64,000 nucleotides of DNA from Candidatus Halobonum tyrrellensis G22 (GTDB lineage: Archaea > Halobacteriota > Halobacteria > Halobacteriales > Haloferacaceae): positions 240,317-304,316 of the forward strand of contig NZ_ASGZ01000002.1 in assembly GCF_000495475.1 (NCBI RefSeq), in the 5' to 3' direction. A program made the position numbers and the translations under genes. Positions 25,724 through 33,776 of this stretch are shown here, piece after piece; the stretch's first letter is position 1; each line of letters opens with the position of its first letter. The notes below the pieces were generated by a model. The model was not told the origin of the DNA and did not search any database. It was given only the letters and a program-made list of their open reading frames with translations.

Positions 25724-27151
25724 ATGGACACGGCCATCATCGACACGACGCTGGTGACGCTCGCGGACGACCGTCTCGGCGTCGTCGACGACGGCGCGGT
25801 CGGGATCGCGGACGGCGAGTTGTGCTACGTCGGGTCGACCGACGGGGTCGACCCCGGGGACGCCGACCGGGTGGTGGACGGGGCGGGGCTGATCACGATG
25901 CCCGGACTGGTCGACGCGCACGCGCACACGGGGTACACGCTGTTGCGCGGCGGCGCACAGGACCTCCCCGAGATCGAGTGGATGAACGCGGGGCTCGGTC
26001 CGTTCGCGAACGCGATGTCGGCCGACGACCGGGTCGTCGGGTCGAAACTCGGCGTCCTGGAGGCGGTCCGCGGCGGGGCGACGACCGTCGCGGAGTACGA
26101 CGACCGGGTCGCCGACCTGGTCGAGGCGGTGTACCGACCGTACGGCGTCCGAGTGGTCGCGACGGAGACCATCAACGAGGTGGCGGACGACCGGTCGGGA
26201 CTCGGCCCGCGCGACCTCTACGAGTTCGACCGCGAGCGGGGGGAGGCGGCGTTCGCCCGCGCGAACGACCTGTTCGACCGCTACGCCGACGCCGACCTCG
26301 TCACGCCGATGTACGGCCCGCAGGCGCTCGACATGGTGTCGCCGGACCTCCTCCGGTCGGTCCGCGACCGGGCGGCCGCCGACGACCGGCGCGTCCACGT
26401 CCACGTCGCACAGGGCGAACGCGAGCGCCTCCAGATCGAAGAACGGTACGGTGCCGACCGGACGACGGTGGCGGTGCTCGACGACCTCGACCTTCTCGAC
26501 GAGTTCCTCGTCGCGGTCCACTGCCACGGGACGACCGCCGCCGAGCGACGGCGGATGGTCGAGGCGGGCGCGAGCCTGGTGGGCTGTCCGAGTTCGATCG
26601 CCGCCATCGACGGCCGCGTACCGCCCGTCGACGGGTACGCCGGCCTCGGCGGGACCGCCGGGCTGGGGACCGACCAGGCGCCCGGGCCGGGCCACCACAA
26701 CGTGTTGCGGGAGGCGCGGACCGCCAGCCTGCTCTCGAAGACCGACGCCGCGGACCCGACCGCGCTCCCCGCGTGGCGGGCGCTCCGGCTGGCGACGCTC
26801 GGCGGCGCGCGCGCGCTCGGTATCGACGACGCCGTCGGGAGCCTCGAAGTCGGCAAGCGCGCCGACGTGATAACCGTGGATATGGGGGCGCTCGGGGTCG
26901 CACCGACCGTCTCGCGGCCGCTCCGGACCGCGATTCCCAACCTCGTCTACTCGACCACGGGCCGGGAGGTCAGGGACGTGTTCGTCGACGGCGAACCGCT
27001 CGTCCGCGACGGCGAGTTCGTCCGCGCCGACGCCGACGCGGTCGTCCGGGAGGCGAACGAGCGCGCGGACGCCGTGTTCGACCGGGGGACCGACGACTGG
27101 CGCGCCGCGGGGTCGGCGCTCGTCGACCGGGCGGACGACGGCTGGCTCTGA
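25724..27151 (+). CDS. Amidohydrolase, MTA/SAH deaminase-like (ATZ/TRZ group)
   Basis: 475 residues. It has the metal-dependent amidohydrolase pattern: HAHTGYTLLRGG (first His pair), HVHVAQGE (His after strand 5), HCHGT (His after strand 6) and GTDQAPGPGHHN (Asp after strand 8). GSLEVGKRADVITVDM near the end is the typical C-terminal strand. Such enzymes deaminate or dechlorinate purine or triazine-like rings or related amidines. The binding protein directly upstream may deliver the substrate, but no operon link is visible because a 388-base gap separates them. Cytoplasmic, no signal. Exact substrate unknown. Confidence 0.85.
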   Translation: MDTAIIDTTLVTLADDRLGVVDDGAVGIADGELCYVGSTDGVDPGDADRVVDGAGLITMPGLVDAHAHTGYTLLRGGAQDLPEIEWMNAGLGPFANAMSADDRVVGSKLGVLEAVRGGATTVAEYDDRVADLVEAVYRPYGVRVVATETINEVADDRSGLGPRDLYEFDRERGEAAFARANDLFDRYADADLVTPMYGPQALDMVSPDLLRSVRDRAAADDRRVHVHVAQGERERLQIEERYGADRTTVAVLDDLDLLDEFLVAVHCHGTTAAERRRMVEAGASLVGCPSSIAAIDGRVPPVDGYAGLGGTAGLGTDQAPGPGHHNVLREARTASLLSKTDAADPTALPAWRALRLATLGGARALGIDDAVGSLEVGKRADVITVDMGALGVAPTVSRPLRTAIPNLVYSTTGREVRDVFVDGEPLVRDGEFVRADADAVVREANERADAVFDRGTDDWRAAGSALVDRADDGWL

Positions 27152-27243
27152 GTCCCCGACCCGGCGAGCCGTCCGGCGGGTCCGGGGACGACCCGGCCAC
27201 CCCGCTGTGGTCCCGTCCCGAACCGATCCCCCACACCCCGGCT

Positions 27244-27265
27244 CGGAGCGGTACGTACCGCTCCG
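27244..27265. repeat. 22-bp perfect palindrome upstream of the PhoD gene
   Basis: The sequence CGGAGCGGTAC and its exact reverse complement meet at 27254/27255. It lies 93 bases after the amidohydrolase stop and 87 bases before the PhoD start. It shares the core AGCGGTAC...ACCGCT with the palindrome at 49134-49155. It could be an operator, or an RNA hairpin ending the upstream transcript; there is no T-tract. Confidence 0.5.
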
Positions 27266-27351
27266 GACCCTCCCGAGCGGGTAGCTATCGTTACTCACCC
27301 TCCAATCTTAATATTATAAGTAGCTAAGCGAACGCGCGGGACGAACGAGGT

Positions 27352-29352
27352 GTGGACCTACAGAACCCACCCATCCCGGACCCGAGCGCGCACAGTCGAC
27401 GCGGCTTCCTGCGGCGGACCGGCGGGGCGACGGCGCTGGCGGTCGTCGGGGCGTCCGGCGGCGCGAGCGCGGCGGTCGACGAGTCGGGCGAGTTCACCGA
27501 CGACCCCTACTCGCTGGGCGTCGCGTCGGGCGACCCGCTGCCCGACTCCGTCGTGCTGTGGACGCGGCTCGCGCCGAACCCGTACGAGGTCGGCGGCGGC
27601 ATGCCCGACGAGTCCACGCCCGTCCAGTGGACCGTCGCGACCGACGAGGGGATGACCGACGTGGTCCAGACCGGCACCGCCTCGGCGGACCCCTCGTCCG
27701 CCCACTCCGTCCACGTCGACGTCCAGGGACTCCGGCCGGCGACCGAGTACTACTACCGGTTCGAAGCCGGCGGAGTAGAGAGCGAGGTCGGTCGGACCAA
27801 GACCGCGCCGGCGGCCGACGCCAGCCCCGACGAACTCCGGTTCGCGTTCGCGTCGTGTCAGGCGTGGTACAACGGCTTCTACACCGCCTACCGCTACATG
27901 GCCGACGAGGAGTTCGACTTCGTCGTCCACCTCGGCGACTACATCTACGAGTACGGCATCGACGCGAACGGCGGCGAACGCGGCGTCTCCGTCCCGCAGG
28001 CGTACCGCGAGGAGCCGACGACGCTCGACCGCTACCGCCTCCAGTACGGCCTCTACAAGTCCGACGAGGACCTGAAAGCCGCACACGCGAGCGCGCCGTG
28101 GCTGGTCACGCGCGACGACCACGAGGTGGACAACAACTGGGCGGGCGACACCCCCCAAGACCCCGACGAGCAGGACCTCCAGTCGTTCCTCGAACGCCGC
28201 GCGGCCGCGTTCAAGGCGTACTACGAGCACATGCCGTTCCGGCCGGCGCAGATGCCCGACGGTCCCGACCAGAAGCTCTACCGCGAGTTCACGTTCGGCG
28301 ACCTCGCGGAGGTCAACGTGCTCGACACGCGCGAGTACCGCACCGACCAGGCGTGTGACGACGGGTTCAGCGTGGTCGACTGCGAGGCGCGACTGGACGA
28401 CGAGCGGACCATCCTCGGCGACGCCCAAGAGGAGTGGCTGGTCGACAACCTCGAATCGTCGGACGCGACGTGGGACGTGCTCGCCAACCAGGTGCCGTTC
28501 GCGGCGATGGACTTCGAGGCGGGTCCCGAGGAGGGGTACCGGATGGACCAGTGGGACGGCTACGTCGCCGACCGCGACACGGTGCTCGACGCGTTCGACG
28601 CCGTCGACAACCCCGTGGTGATCACGGGCGACTTCCACTCCAACTTCGCCAACGAGGTGGTGCGCGACTACCGGAACGACGACTCGCCGACGGTCGCCAC
28701 CGAGTTCGTCGCCACGTCCATCTCGTCGGGCGGCGACGGCGCCGACATGGACGAGTTCGGCCGGCAGGTGCTCGCGGACAACGACAACGTCCGCTACTAC
28801 AACAACCAGCGCGGCTACGTCGCCTGCCGGCTCACCCCCGACGAGTGGGAGACGAACTTCCGGGTCGTCGAGTACGTCACCGAACCCGACGCGCCCGTCC
28901 GGACGGACGCGAGTTTCTCCGTCGCGGCGGGCGACCCCGGCGTGCGGACGAACGTCCCCCAATACCAGGTGGACTTCGTCGCGGGCGACCCCATCGAGAA
29001 CCTCTCGGCGGACACGCTGTACGCCGAGCAGGACCGGCTGCTGCGGTACGCGTTCGGCACGCCCGGCGAGGGCATCACGGAGAAGGACACCGCGTGGCCG
29101 AGCGCGGAGGTCCGCGACTGCGTCGACTACGGCCACATCACCGAACACGACGACGGCACCGCGAGCGTCACGTTCACCGTCGCCGACGACTGCGAGGGGG
29201 TGGTCCTGTCGCTGGCGGTCCACTCGATGCCCGACGAGACGTTCGACGCCGAGTCGGTCGCCCACCAGACCCTCCTCGAGAGCGCGACGGAGTCGTTCGG
29301 TCCCGGCGAGCACACCATCTCGGTCCCCCTGCCCGACGGCGCGGCGGAGTAG
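27352..29352 (+). CDS. phoD: PhoD-type alkaline phosphatase/phosphodiesterase, Tat-exported, with extra C-terminal module
   Basis: 666 residues. The Tat signal SRRGFLRRTGG is followed by a hydrophobic stretch ending near ASAA. A PhoD N-terminal domain (YSLGVASGDPLPDSVVLWTR, about 44-140) precedes the metallophosphatase domain with HLGDYIYE, TRDDHEVDNNW and TGDFHSN supplying Fe/Ca/Zn ligands. It would release phosphate from organic esters outside the cell. Residues 538-661 form an additional module that is 64% identical by my gapless hand alignment (79 of 124) to the end of the pectate-lyase-like protein at 46367-48853. The GTG at 27352 is about 36 bases after TATA-like AATATTATAAG. The PhoD domains are certain; the module's role is unknown. 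Confidence 0.9.
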   Translation: MDLQNPPIPDPSAHSRRGFLRRTGGATALAVVGASGGASAAVDESGEFTDDPYSLGVASGDPLPDSVVLWTRLAPNPYEVGGGMPDESTPVQWTVATDEGMTDVVQTGTASADPSSAHSVHVDVQGLRPATEYYYRFEAGGVESEVGRTKTAPAADASPDELRFAFASCQAWYNGFYTAYRYMADEEFDFVVHLGDYIYEYGIDANGGERGVSVPQAYREEPTTLDRYRLQYGLYKSDEDLKAAHASAPWLVTRDDHEVDNNWAGDTPQDPDEQDLQSFLERRAAAFKAYYEHMPFRPAQMPDGPDQKLYREFTFGDLAEVNVLDTREYRTDQACDDGFSVVDCEARLDDERTILGDAQEEWLVDNLESSDATWDVLANQVPFAAMDFEAGPEEGYRMDQWDGYVADRDTVLDAFDAVDNPVVITGDFHSNFANEVVRDYRNDDSPTVATEFVATSISSGGDGADMDEFGRQVLADNDNVRYYNNQRGYVACRLTPDEWETNFRVVEYVTEPDAPVRTDASFSVAAGDPGVRTNVPQYQVDFVAGDPIENLSADTLYAEQDRLLRYAFGTPGEGITEKDTAWPSAEVRDCVDYGHITEHDDGTASVTFTVADDCEGVVLSLAVHSMPDETFDAESVAHQTLLESATESFGPGEHTISVPLPDGAAE

Positions 29353-29388
29353 CGGATCGACCGCCCGCGCCGTCGGTCGAGGCCCCGC

Positions 29389-30441
29389 TCACCGCTCCTG
29401 TCTGGGCGTCGTGAACGGCAGGATGGCGGTGGTGCGCTGGACGACGGTCGTGATCCGGAGGATGAACGAACACAGCAACGACAGCGGGAGGAACCCGACG
29501 GCAAGCAACACGACGAGCAGGTCGACCGTCTCCCACCCGCCGAGCGTCCCCGTGGCTCCGCCGGCGCCGGTGAACAACAGGAGGCCGGCCCCCGCGGCGG
29601 CCTCGGCGGGGAGGCCCGCGTACAGGAGGACCCGCGACAGTTGCGAGAGTTCGTCTTGGAGGTAGATCGACTTGAAGTACTGTCGCGCGACGTCGACGTT
29701 GCGGAGCGCCTGGATCAGCCGCTCGCTCGCGTCGTCGACGGAGTCGGCGACCTCGCGTTCGCCGTCGAATCGGTCGCGGAACCGGCGGATCCGGTGGATC
29801 TGACGGGCGTAGTTGGTGGTCAGTGTGACCGAGAGCACGCTGAAGACGTCCGACCCCGACCGTTCGAGTAGCGCGTCGACCCGGTCGACGTGGTCGGTGA
29901 TCCCCGTGACCAGTTCGTCGACCTGCGCGCGCTCGTCGGACGCGAGTTCCGACGCCGCGAGCCCGCCGAGCCGCTGGGCCTCCCGGCGCGTGTTCTCGAA
30001 CAGCAGCCGGAGAAACCCCAGCGGCTCGACCGGCGCGATCCGACCGCTGGCGGTTTCGACCTCCTCGCGGTAGTCGATCGTCTCTTGGATCTCCGAGCCG
30101 AGTTCGCCGGGCGTGCTCAACTCCTGTGAGAGCAGGAGTTGGTTGATCGACACCACGACCGTGATCAGCGTCAGGTTGCCGCTCACCAGCCCGCCGAACA
30201 GGTAGAACACGGGCTTGGGGTCGGCCAACGGCGCGACCCCGAGCGCGTGCGCTCCCGCGAACGCCGCACCGAACGCCGCCGCGATGCCCGCGGCGATGAT
30301 CGCGCGGTTGCCGTGGAGGAGCACCCACTCCACCGCCCGGTCGAGCGGTCGGGTCGCGTCGTCTCCCGACTCGCCGCCGGTCGCGTTCCCGCCGGTCGTG
30401 CTCTCGCCGCCCGCGCCGTCGTCCGTCGCGTCGTCGCTCAC
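29389..30441 (-). CDS. Haloarchaeal integral membrane protein of unknown function
   Basis: 350 residues, starting at GTG 30441. A short acidic Gly/Thr-rich N-terminus is followed by two helices (AIIAAGIAAAFGAAFAGAHAL and VFYLFGGLVSGNLTLITVVV), a large soluble helical section of about 170 residues with heptad-like repeats (possible coiled coil), and two further C-terminal helices. It has no catalytic motif. I do not recognise a named family. It is divergent from the VTT-family gene at 30748 with an inverted repeat in the shared region. Longer in-frame extensions to 30612 have a basic composition and were not used. Confidence 0.65.
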   Translation of the reverse strand: MSDDATDDGAGGESTTGGNATGGESGDDATRPLDRAVEWVLLHGNRAIIAAGIAAAFGAAFAGAHALGVAPLADPKPVFYLFGGLVSGNLTLITVVVSINQLLLSQELSTPGELGSEIQETIDYREEVETASGRIAPVEPLGFLRLLFENTRREAQRLGGLAASELASDERAQVDELVTGITDHVDRVDALLERSGSDVFSVLSVTLTTNYARQIHRIRRFRDRFDGEREVADSVDDASERLIQALRNVDVARQYFKSIYLQDELSQLSRVLLYAGLPAEAAAGAGLLLFTGAGGATGTLGGWETVDLLVVLLAVGFLPLSLLCSFILRITTVVQRTTAILPFTTPRQER

Positions 30442-30747
30442 GCTTCGGGATCGGACAGCCGTCAGACCCGCAAAAGCGTACCGCTCGCCGGTCGGGAGGG
30501 AGCCGGCGGTCACCCGGGACTCCGGTCGGTCGACCCGCCGCGCCGGCCCGCGACCCGGGTCTTCACCGTCGTCTTCGCACGATTCCGTTCGCGGTGAGGG
30601 AGTATTGTTCAAACTATTCCCGCATTATATCCATCGTTCTTTCCATATGTGGATATATCATCCGGGTGTGCCCGTCCGGTCGACCGGGCCGCTCGGGCGG
30701 TCCGAGCGAATACATTGAAGTCGGGGCGTCCCCTCCGGCCGAAGTAG
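30442..30747. promoter_or_regulatory. 306-bp divergent promoter region with an inverted repeat
   Basis: An AT-rich patch at about 30598-30662 stands out. It contains the 8-base arms TATATCCA (30626-30633) and TGGATATA (30650-30657) separated by 16 bases, a possible dimeric regulator site between the two divergent membrane-protein genes. No gene is supported in this stretch. Confidence 0.4.
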
Positions 30748-31452
30748 ATGGAGCTATTCTCGTCGGCGAAAGCCCGCCGCCGGGCCGTCCTCCTCGTCGT
30801 CGGCGTCGTCGCGGGGTTCGGCGCCCTCTACCTCGCGCTCCGGCGGTACGCGCCGTTCGTCTTCGACCAGAGGGAACTCCGCCTGTGGGTCGACAGCTTC
30901 GGCGTCCTCGCGCCGGTCGTCTTCACCCTCCTCCAGACGGCACAGGTCGTGTTGGCTCCCATTCCCGGGCAGGTCGTCGCGTTCGTCGCGGGCTACCTGT
31001 TCGGCCCGGTCGCCGGGACGGTGTACAGCCTCGTCGGCGTCCTCCTCGGGAGCGCCATCGCCTTCTCGCTCTCGAAGCGGTACGGCCGGGGGTTCGTCGA
31101 GGACATGCTCACCGAGGACGTCGTCGAGCGGTTCGACGGGTTCGTCATGCGTGTCGGCTTCCCGGGACTGCTCGCGTTCGTCATCGTCCCGGGCCTGCCC
31201 GACGACGCCATCTGCTTTCTCGCCGGGCTGACCAGTTGGCGGCTCCGGACGTTCATGGTCGCCATCACCATCGGCCGCCTCCCGGCGTACGTCCTCACGG
31301 TGTACGCGGGCGGCGAACTGGCGAGCGGGCGGTTCGCGGGCGCGATGGCGTTGGTCGGGGTCGTGGTGGTGCTGTCGGTCGTGGGCTACTACAAACAGGA
31401 GGCGGTCCGCGACCTGGTCCAGCGGTTCTCCGACCTCGACCGCCCGCTCTGA
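30748..31452 (+). CDS. VTT-domain (TVP38/TMEM64, DedA-like) membrane protein
   Basis: 234 residues with about five or six hydrophobic segments. The VTT signature is visible: a re-entrant PIPGQVVAFVAGYLFGPVAGT block, then GSAIAFSLSKRYGR and the second Pro-rich segment VPGLPDDAICFLAGLTSW. These proteins are membrane scramblase- or transporter-like factors that affect lipid distribution and membrane homeostasis; the archaeal function is not settled. It is convergent with the small membrane gene downstream, 19 bases apart. The ATG at 30748 precedes the first helix. Confidence 0.85.
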   Translation: MELFSSAKARRRAVLLVVGVVAGFGALYLALRRYAPFVFDQRELRLWVDSFGVLAPVVFTLLQTAQVVLAPIPGQVVAFVAGYLFGPVAGTVYSLVGVLLGSAIAFSLSKRYGRGFVEDMLTEDVVERFDGFVMRVGFPGLLAFVIVPGLPDDAICFLAGLTSWRLRTFMVAITIGRLPAYVLTVYAGGELASGRFAGAMALVGVVVVLSVVGYYKQEAVRDLVQRFSDLDRPL

Positions 31453-31471
31453 GCCGCGCCGCCGACCCCGG

Positions 31472-31750
31472 TCACCCGCGTTCGAGGTACAGCGAGTACA
31501 TGATCACCGCGAACCCTACCGCGACGAGGACGCTGTTGATCAGCACGCCGACCTCCAGCGGGACCGACAGCAGTTGGTGGGCGATGCCGGCCAGCAGCGC
31601 CCCCAGCGTGACCGTGCCGAACCCGACCGCGAGCATCCGGAGCGACGGCGCGCCCGTCCCGCGGTGGGCCTTGTAGGCGATGTAGGTGATGCCGCTCCCC
31701 AACAGCAGGGTCACCGTCTTGACCGCGATGATCGCGGTGTCGACCCACAT
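31472..31750 (-). CDS. Small haloarchaeal membrane protein
   Basis: 92 residues with three predicted helices: TAIIAVKTVTLLLGSGITYIA, LAVGFGTVTLGALLAGIAH and VLINSVLVAVGFAVIMYSL. This layout is common for small haloarchaeal membrane proteins encoded directly after an HTH regulator, as here: its start overlaps the stop of the regulator gene at 31750. The preceding codon is GTG (31753), so a one-residue longer product is possible. The pair probably forms a regulated membrane or sensor unit, but the role is unknown. Confidence 0.75.
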   Translation of the reverse strand: MWVDTAIIAVKTVTLLLGSGITYIAYKAHRGTGAPSLRMLAVGFGTVTLGALLAGIAHQLLSVPLEVGVLINSVLVAVGFAVIMYSLYLERG

Positions 31751-32124
31751 CACAGCTCGTCACCCATCTTCGACCAGATGTCCGCCAGCCGCTCGTCGGC
31801 ACCCCGCGCCGGCCGCTCGACCGCGACGTCGAACTCCCCGTCGTCCATCGAGATGGTCACGTCGTCGAAGTCGCGGACGTAGCGCGTGGTCCGCCCGCCG
31901 CCGGGGTTGATCGCGACCCGCTCGCGGACGAGGGCGGCCTCGCTGAGGAGTTCGAGCTTCCGGTACAGCGTCGACGTGGGGATGTCGCAGGTGTCACTGA
32001 GTTCGTTCGCGGTCATGGGTTCTGTCGTCTCGCGGAGGATCGCCCGGCAGTCGGCGTCGTCCAACGCTTCGAGGACCGTCTGCAGCGACGGCGACTCCTC
32101 CGAGGGTGCCGGGTCGCGGACCAT
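31750..32124 (-). CDS. Winged-helix HTH transcriptional regulator (ArsR/TrmB-like)
   Basis: 124 residues. The N-terminal half is a winged helix: ALDDADCRAILRETTEP, MTANELSDTCDIPTSTLYRKLELLSEA (recognition helix STLYRKL) and the wing GGGRTTRYVRDFDDV. The C-terminal 40 residues are acidic. It probably controls itself and the small membrane protein it is coupled to. The ATG at 32124 was chosen because residues upstream are Arg/Pro-rich and not haloarchaeal in composition. Confidence 0.85.
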   Translation of the reverse strand: MVRDPAPSEESPSLQTVLEALDDADCRAILRETTEPMTANELSDTCDIPTSTLYRKLELLSEAALVRERVAINPGGGRTTRYVRDFDDVTISMDDGEFDVAVERPARGADERLADIWSKMGDEL

Positions 32125-32499
32125 CGTGTTACCCGCCGTCGGGTCGGCGCCCCCGCTCTGCGGGCGCCGGAACGTGAGGGCTCGGTCGCGGGTCCGACGC
32201 GGGCGACCCGGGGGCCGGGGGCGTGCGCGCTCGCGTCCGGCGGGGGTCGGGCGCGTCACCGGCCACGTGCCGTTCCCCCCCGGGGAGTCGGGGTCGCGTC
32301 GCGGCCGGCGTCGCGGCGGACGGTCGGACGGCGGTCACCTCGTGCGTTCACTGACCGACCGGGGGGATAAACGCTCTCCTCGACGACCCGCCTCCGGGTG
32401 CGGCCGACCGGGTCGGTCCGGTCGCCCGCCGCGGCGGGGTCGTTCGACGCGGCCGGGTCGGGCGGACCGGCCGGCCCGTCCGGGCCGACACGCCCCGAG
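32125..32499. other. 375-bp GC-rich intergenic region
   Basis: No gene, repeat or hairpin that I can support. It separates the end of tfb from the start of the HTH regulator. Frames that run through it are Arg/Pro-rich shadows. Confidence 0.35.
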
Positions 32500-33462
32500 T
32501 CACGACGCCTCCCCGTACACTTCCAGCAGTTCCTGATACCGGTTGCGGATCGTGACGCGGCTGACCCGCGCCGCGTCGCTGACCGTCGCCTGCGTCAGCG
32601 ACTCGTTGGTGAGACGGGCGGCGGCGTACAGCGCGGCCGCGGCCAGCCCCGCGGGGCTCTTCCCGCTGTGTGCGCCGGCGGTCGTCGCGACGTCGAGCAG
32701 TTCGCGCGCCAGCCGCTCGGTCTCGTCGCTCACCTCCAGCGACGAGGCGAACTGCGGGACGTACGTCGCCGGCTCCTCGGGTTCGATCCGGAGACCGAGT
32801 TCCCGCGAGAGGTAGCGGTACGCCCGCTGGACCCGGATCTCCTCGACCCGGCTGACGCTCGCGAACGCGCTCAGCTGTCGGGGAGTCCCCTGCTGTCGCG
32901 ACGCCGCGTACAGCGACGCCGTTGCCATCCCCTCGATGGAGCGGCCGGGGAGCAGTTCCTCCTCGACGGCGCGGCGGTAGACGACGCTCGCCGTCTCCCT
33001 GACCGGTTCCGCCAGCCCGAGCGCGGAGGCCATCCGGCTGATCTCGCCGAGCGCCTGCTTGAGGTTCCGTTCGTGGGCGTCCTTCGTCCGGAAGCGCTCG
33101 TCCCACGTCCGGAGCCGTTCGAGCCGCGAGCGCTTCCGGGCGTCGACCGCACGGCCGTGAGCGTCCTTGTTCTGCCAGCCGATGGTGGTCGAGAGGCCCT
33201 TGTCGTGCATCGTGTGGGTGGTGGGGGCGCCCACCCGGCTCTTCTCGTCGCGTTCGGCCGCGTCGAACGCGCGCCACTCCGGCCCGCGGTCGACCGCGTC
33301 CGCGTCGACCACCAGCCCGCAGTCCGCACAACACGACTCGCCGCGGTCGTCGTGGACTACCTGCCCCTCACACTCGGGACAGCAGGCCCGCTCGTCGTTC
33401 TGTTCGGCAGGGTCGCGTTCGGCGACGCGGTCGGTTTCGGTGTTGGATACCCTGTTGCTCAT
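32500..33462 (-). CDS. tfb: Transcription initiation factor TFB (TFIIB homologue)
   Basis: 320 residues. The N-terminal zinc ribbon uses CPEC (28-31) and CADC (45-48). It is followed by the B-reader/linker region with the conserved WRAFDAAERDEKSRVGAP and MHDKGLSTTIGW, then two cyclin repeats (about 115-210 and 215-320). The helix-turn-helix ending DAARVSRVTIRNRYQELLE contacts the BRE element. TFB brings RNA polymerase to TATA-bound promoters. Haloarchaea carry several tfb genes, and extra copies often occur on secondary replicons and steer subsets of genes. It is divergent from parA, with an 11-bp-arm inverted repeat about 85 bases upstream. Confidence 0.95.
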   Translation of the reverse strand: MSNRVSNTETDRVAERDPAEQNDERACCPECEGQVVHDDRGESCCADCGLVVDADAVDRGPEWRAFDAAERDEKSRVGAPTTHTMHDKGLSTTIGWQNKDAHGRAVDARKRSRLERLRTWDERFRTKDAHERNLKQALGEISRMASALGLAEPVRETASVVYRRAVEEELLPGRSIEGMATASLYAASRQQGTPRQLSAFASVSRVEEIRVQRAYRYLSRELGLRIEPEEPATYVPQFASSLEVSDETERLARELLDVATTAGAHSGKSPAGLAAAALYAAARLTNESLTQATVSDAARVSRVTIRNRYQELLEVYGEAS

Positions 33463-33544
33463 GAGTGGTCCGGGTCGGCTCGGGAGGTCCCATCCGACTG
33501 TCTGCGTCTCTCTAGCGAACGGGGAGGCGGACGATGAACGGATG

Positions 33545-33571
33545 GCGGATTCCCAGCCGGTGGGAATCCGC
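33545..33571. repeat. Perfect inverted repeat, 11-bp arms, 5-bp spacer
   Basis: The arms are GCGGATTCCCA and TGGGAATCCGC around GCCGG. It lies in the divergent region between tfb (start 33462) and parA (start 33777), so it could be an operator for either gene or a site for the partition apparatus. Confidence 0.55.
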
Positions 33572-33672
33572 GCGTGAGATAGGCGTCCCGGCCCCGGCTA
33601 GTGGGGTCGCGCCCGCGCTGGAACGATGAGGTACACCACCGACGACTACCGGGATGACCCGCTCCGCAAAGA

Positions 33673-33697
33673 GCTATTTTGGAATAGCGAGCTATTC
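33673..33697. promoter_or_regulatory. GAATAGC motif cluster upstream of parA
   Basis: Within 25 bases there are a forward GAATAGC (33682-33688), a reverse copy GCTATTC (33691-33697) two bases away, and a partial reverse copy GCTATT (33673-33678). The two full copies form a perfect inverted repeat with 7-bp arms. More copies follow inside the start of parA (33788, 33815, 33824) and after its partner gene (35129, 35174, 35192). This is a candidate parS/operator region for the ParA partner. Confidence 0.55.
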
Positions 33698-33776
33698 TGA
33701 TCGCGGCCGTCGTGGTTCACCCGTCTCCGCTCCCCGACCGAAAGGCTGTTGTACGGACCGGACGACCGGTTCGAGC

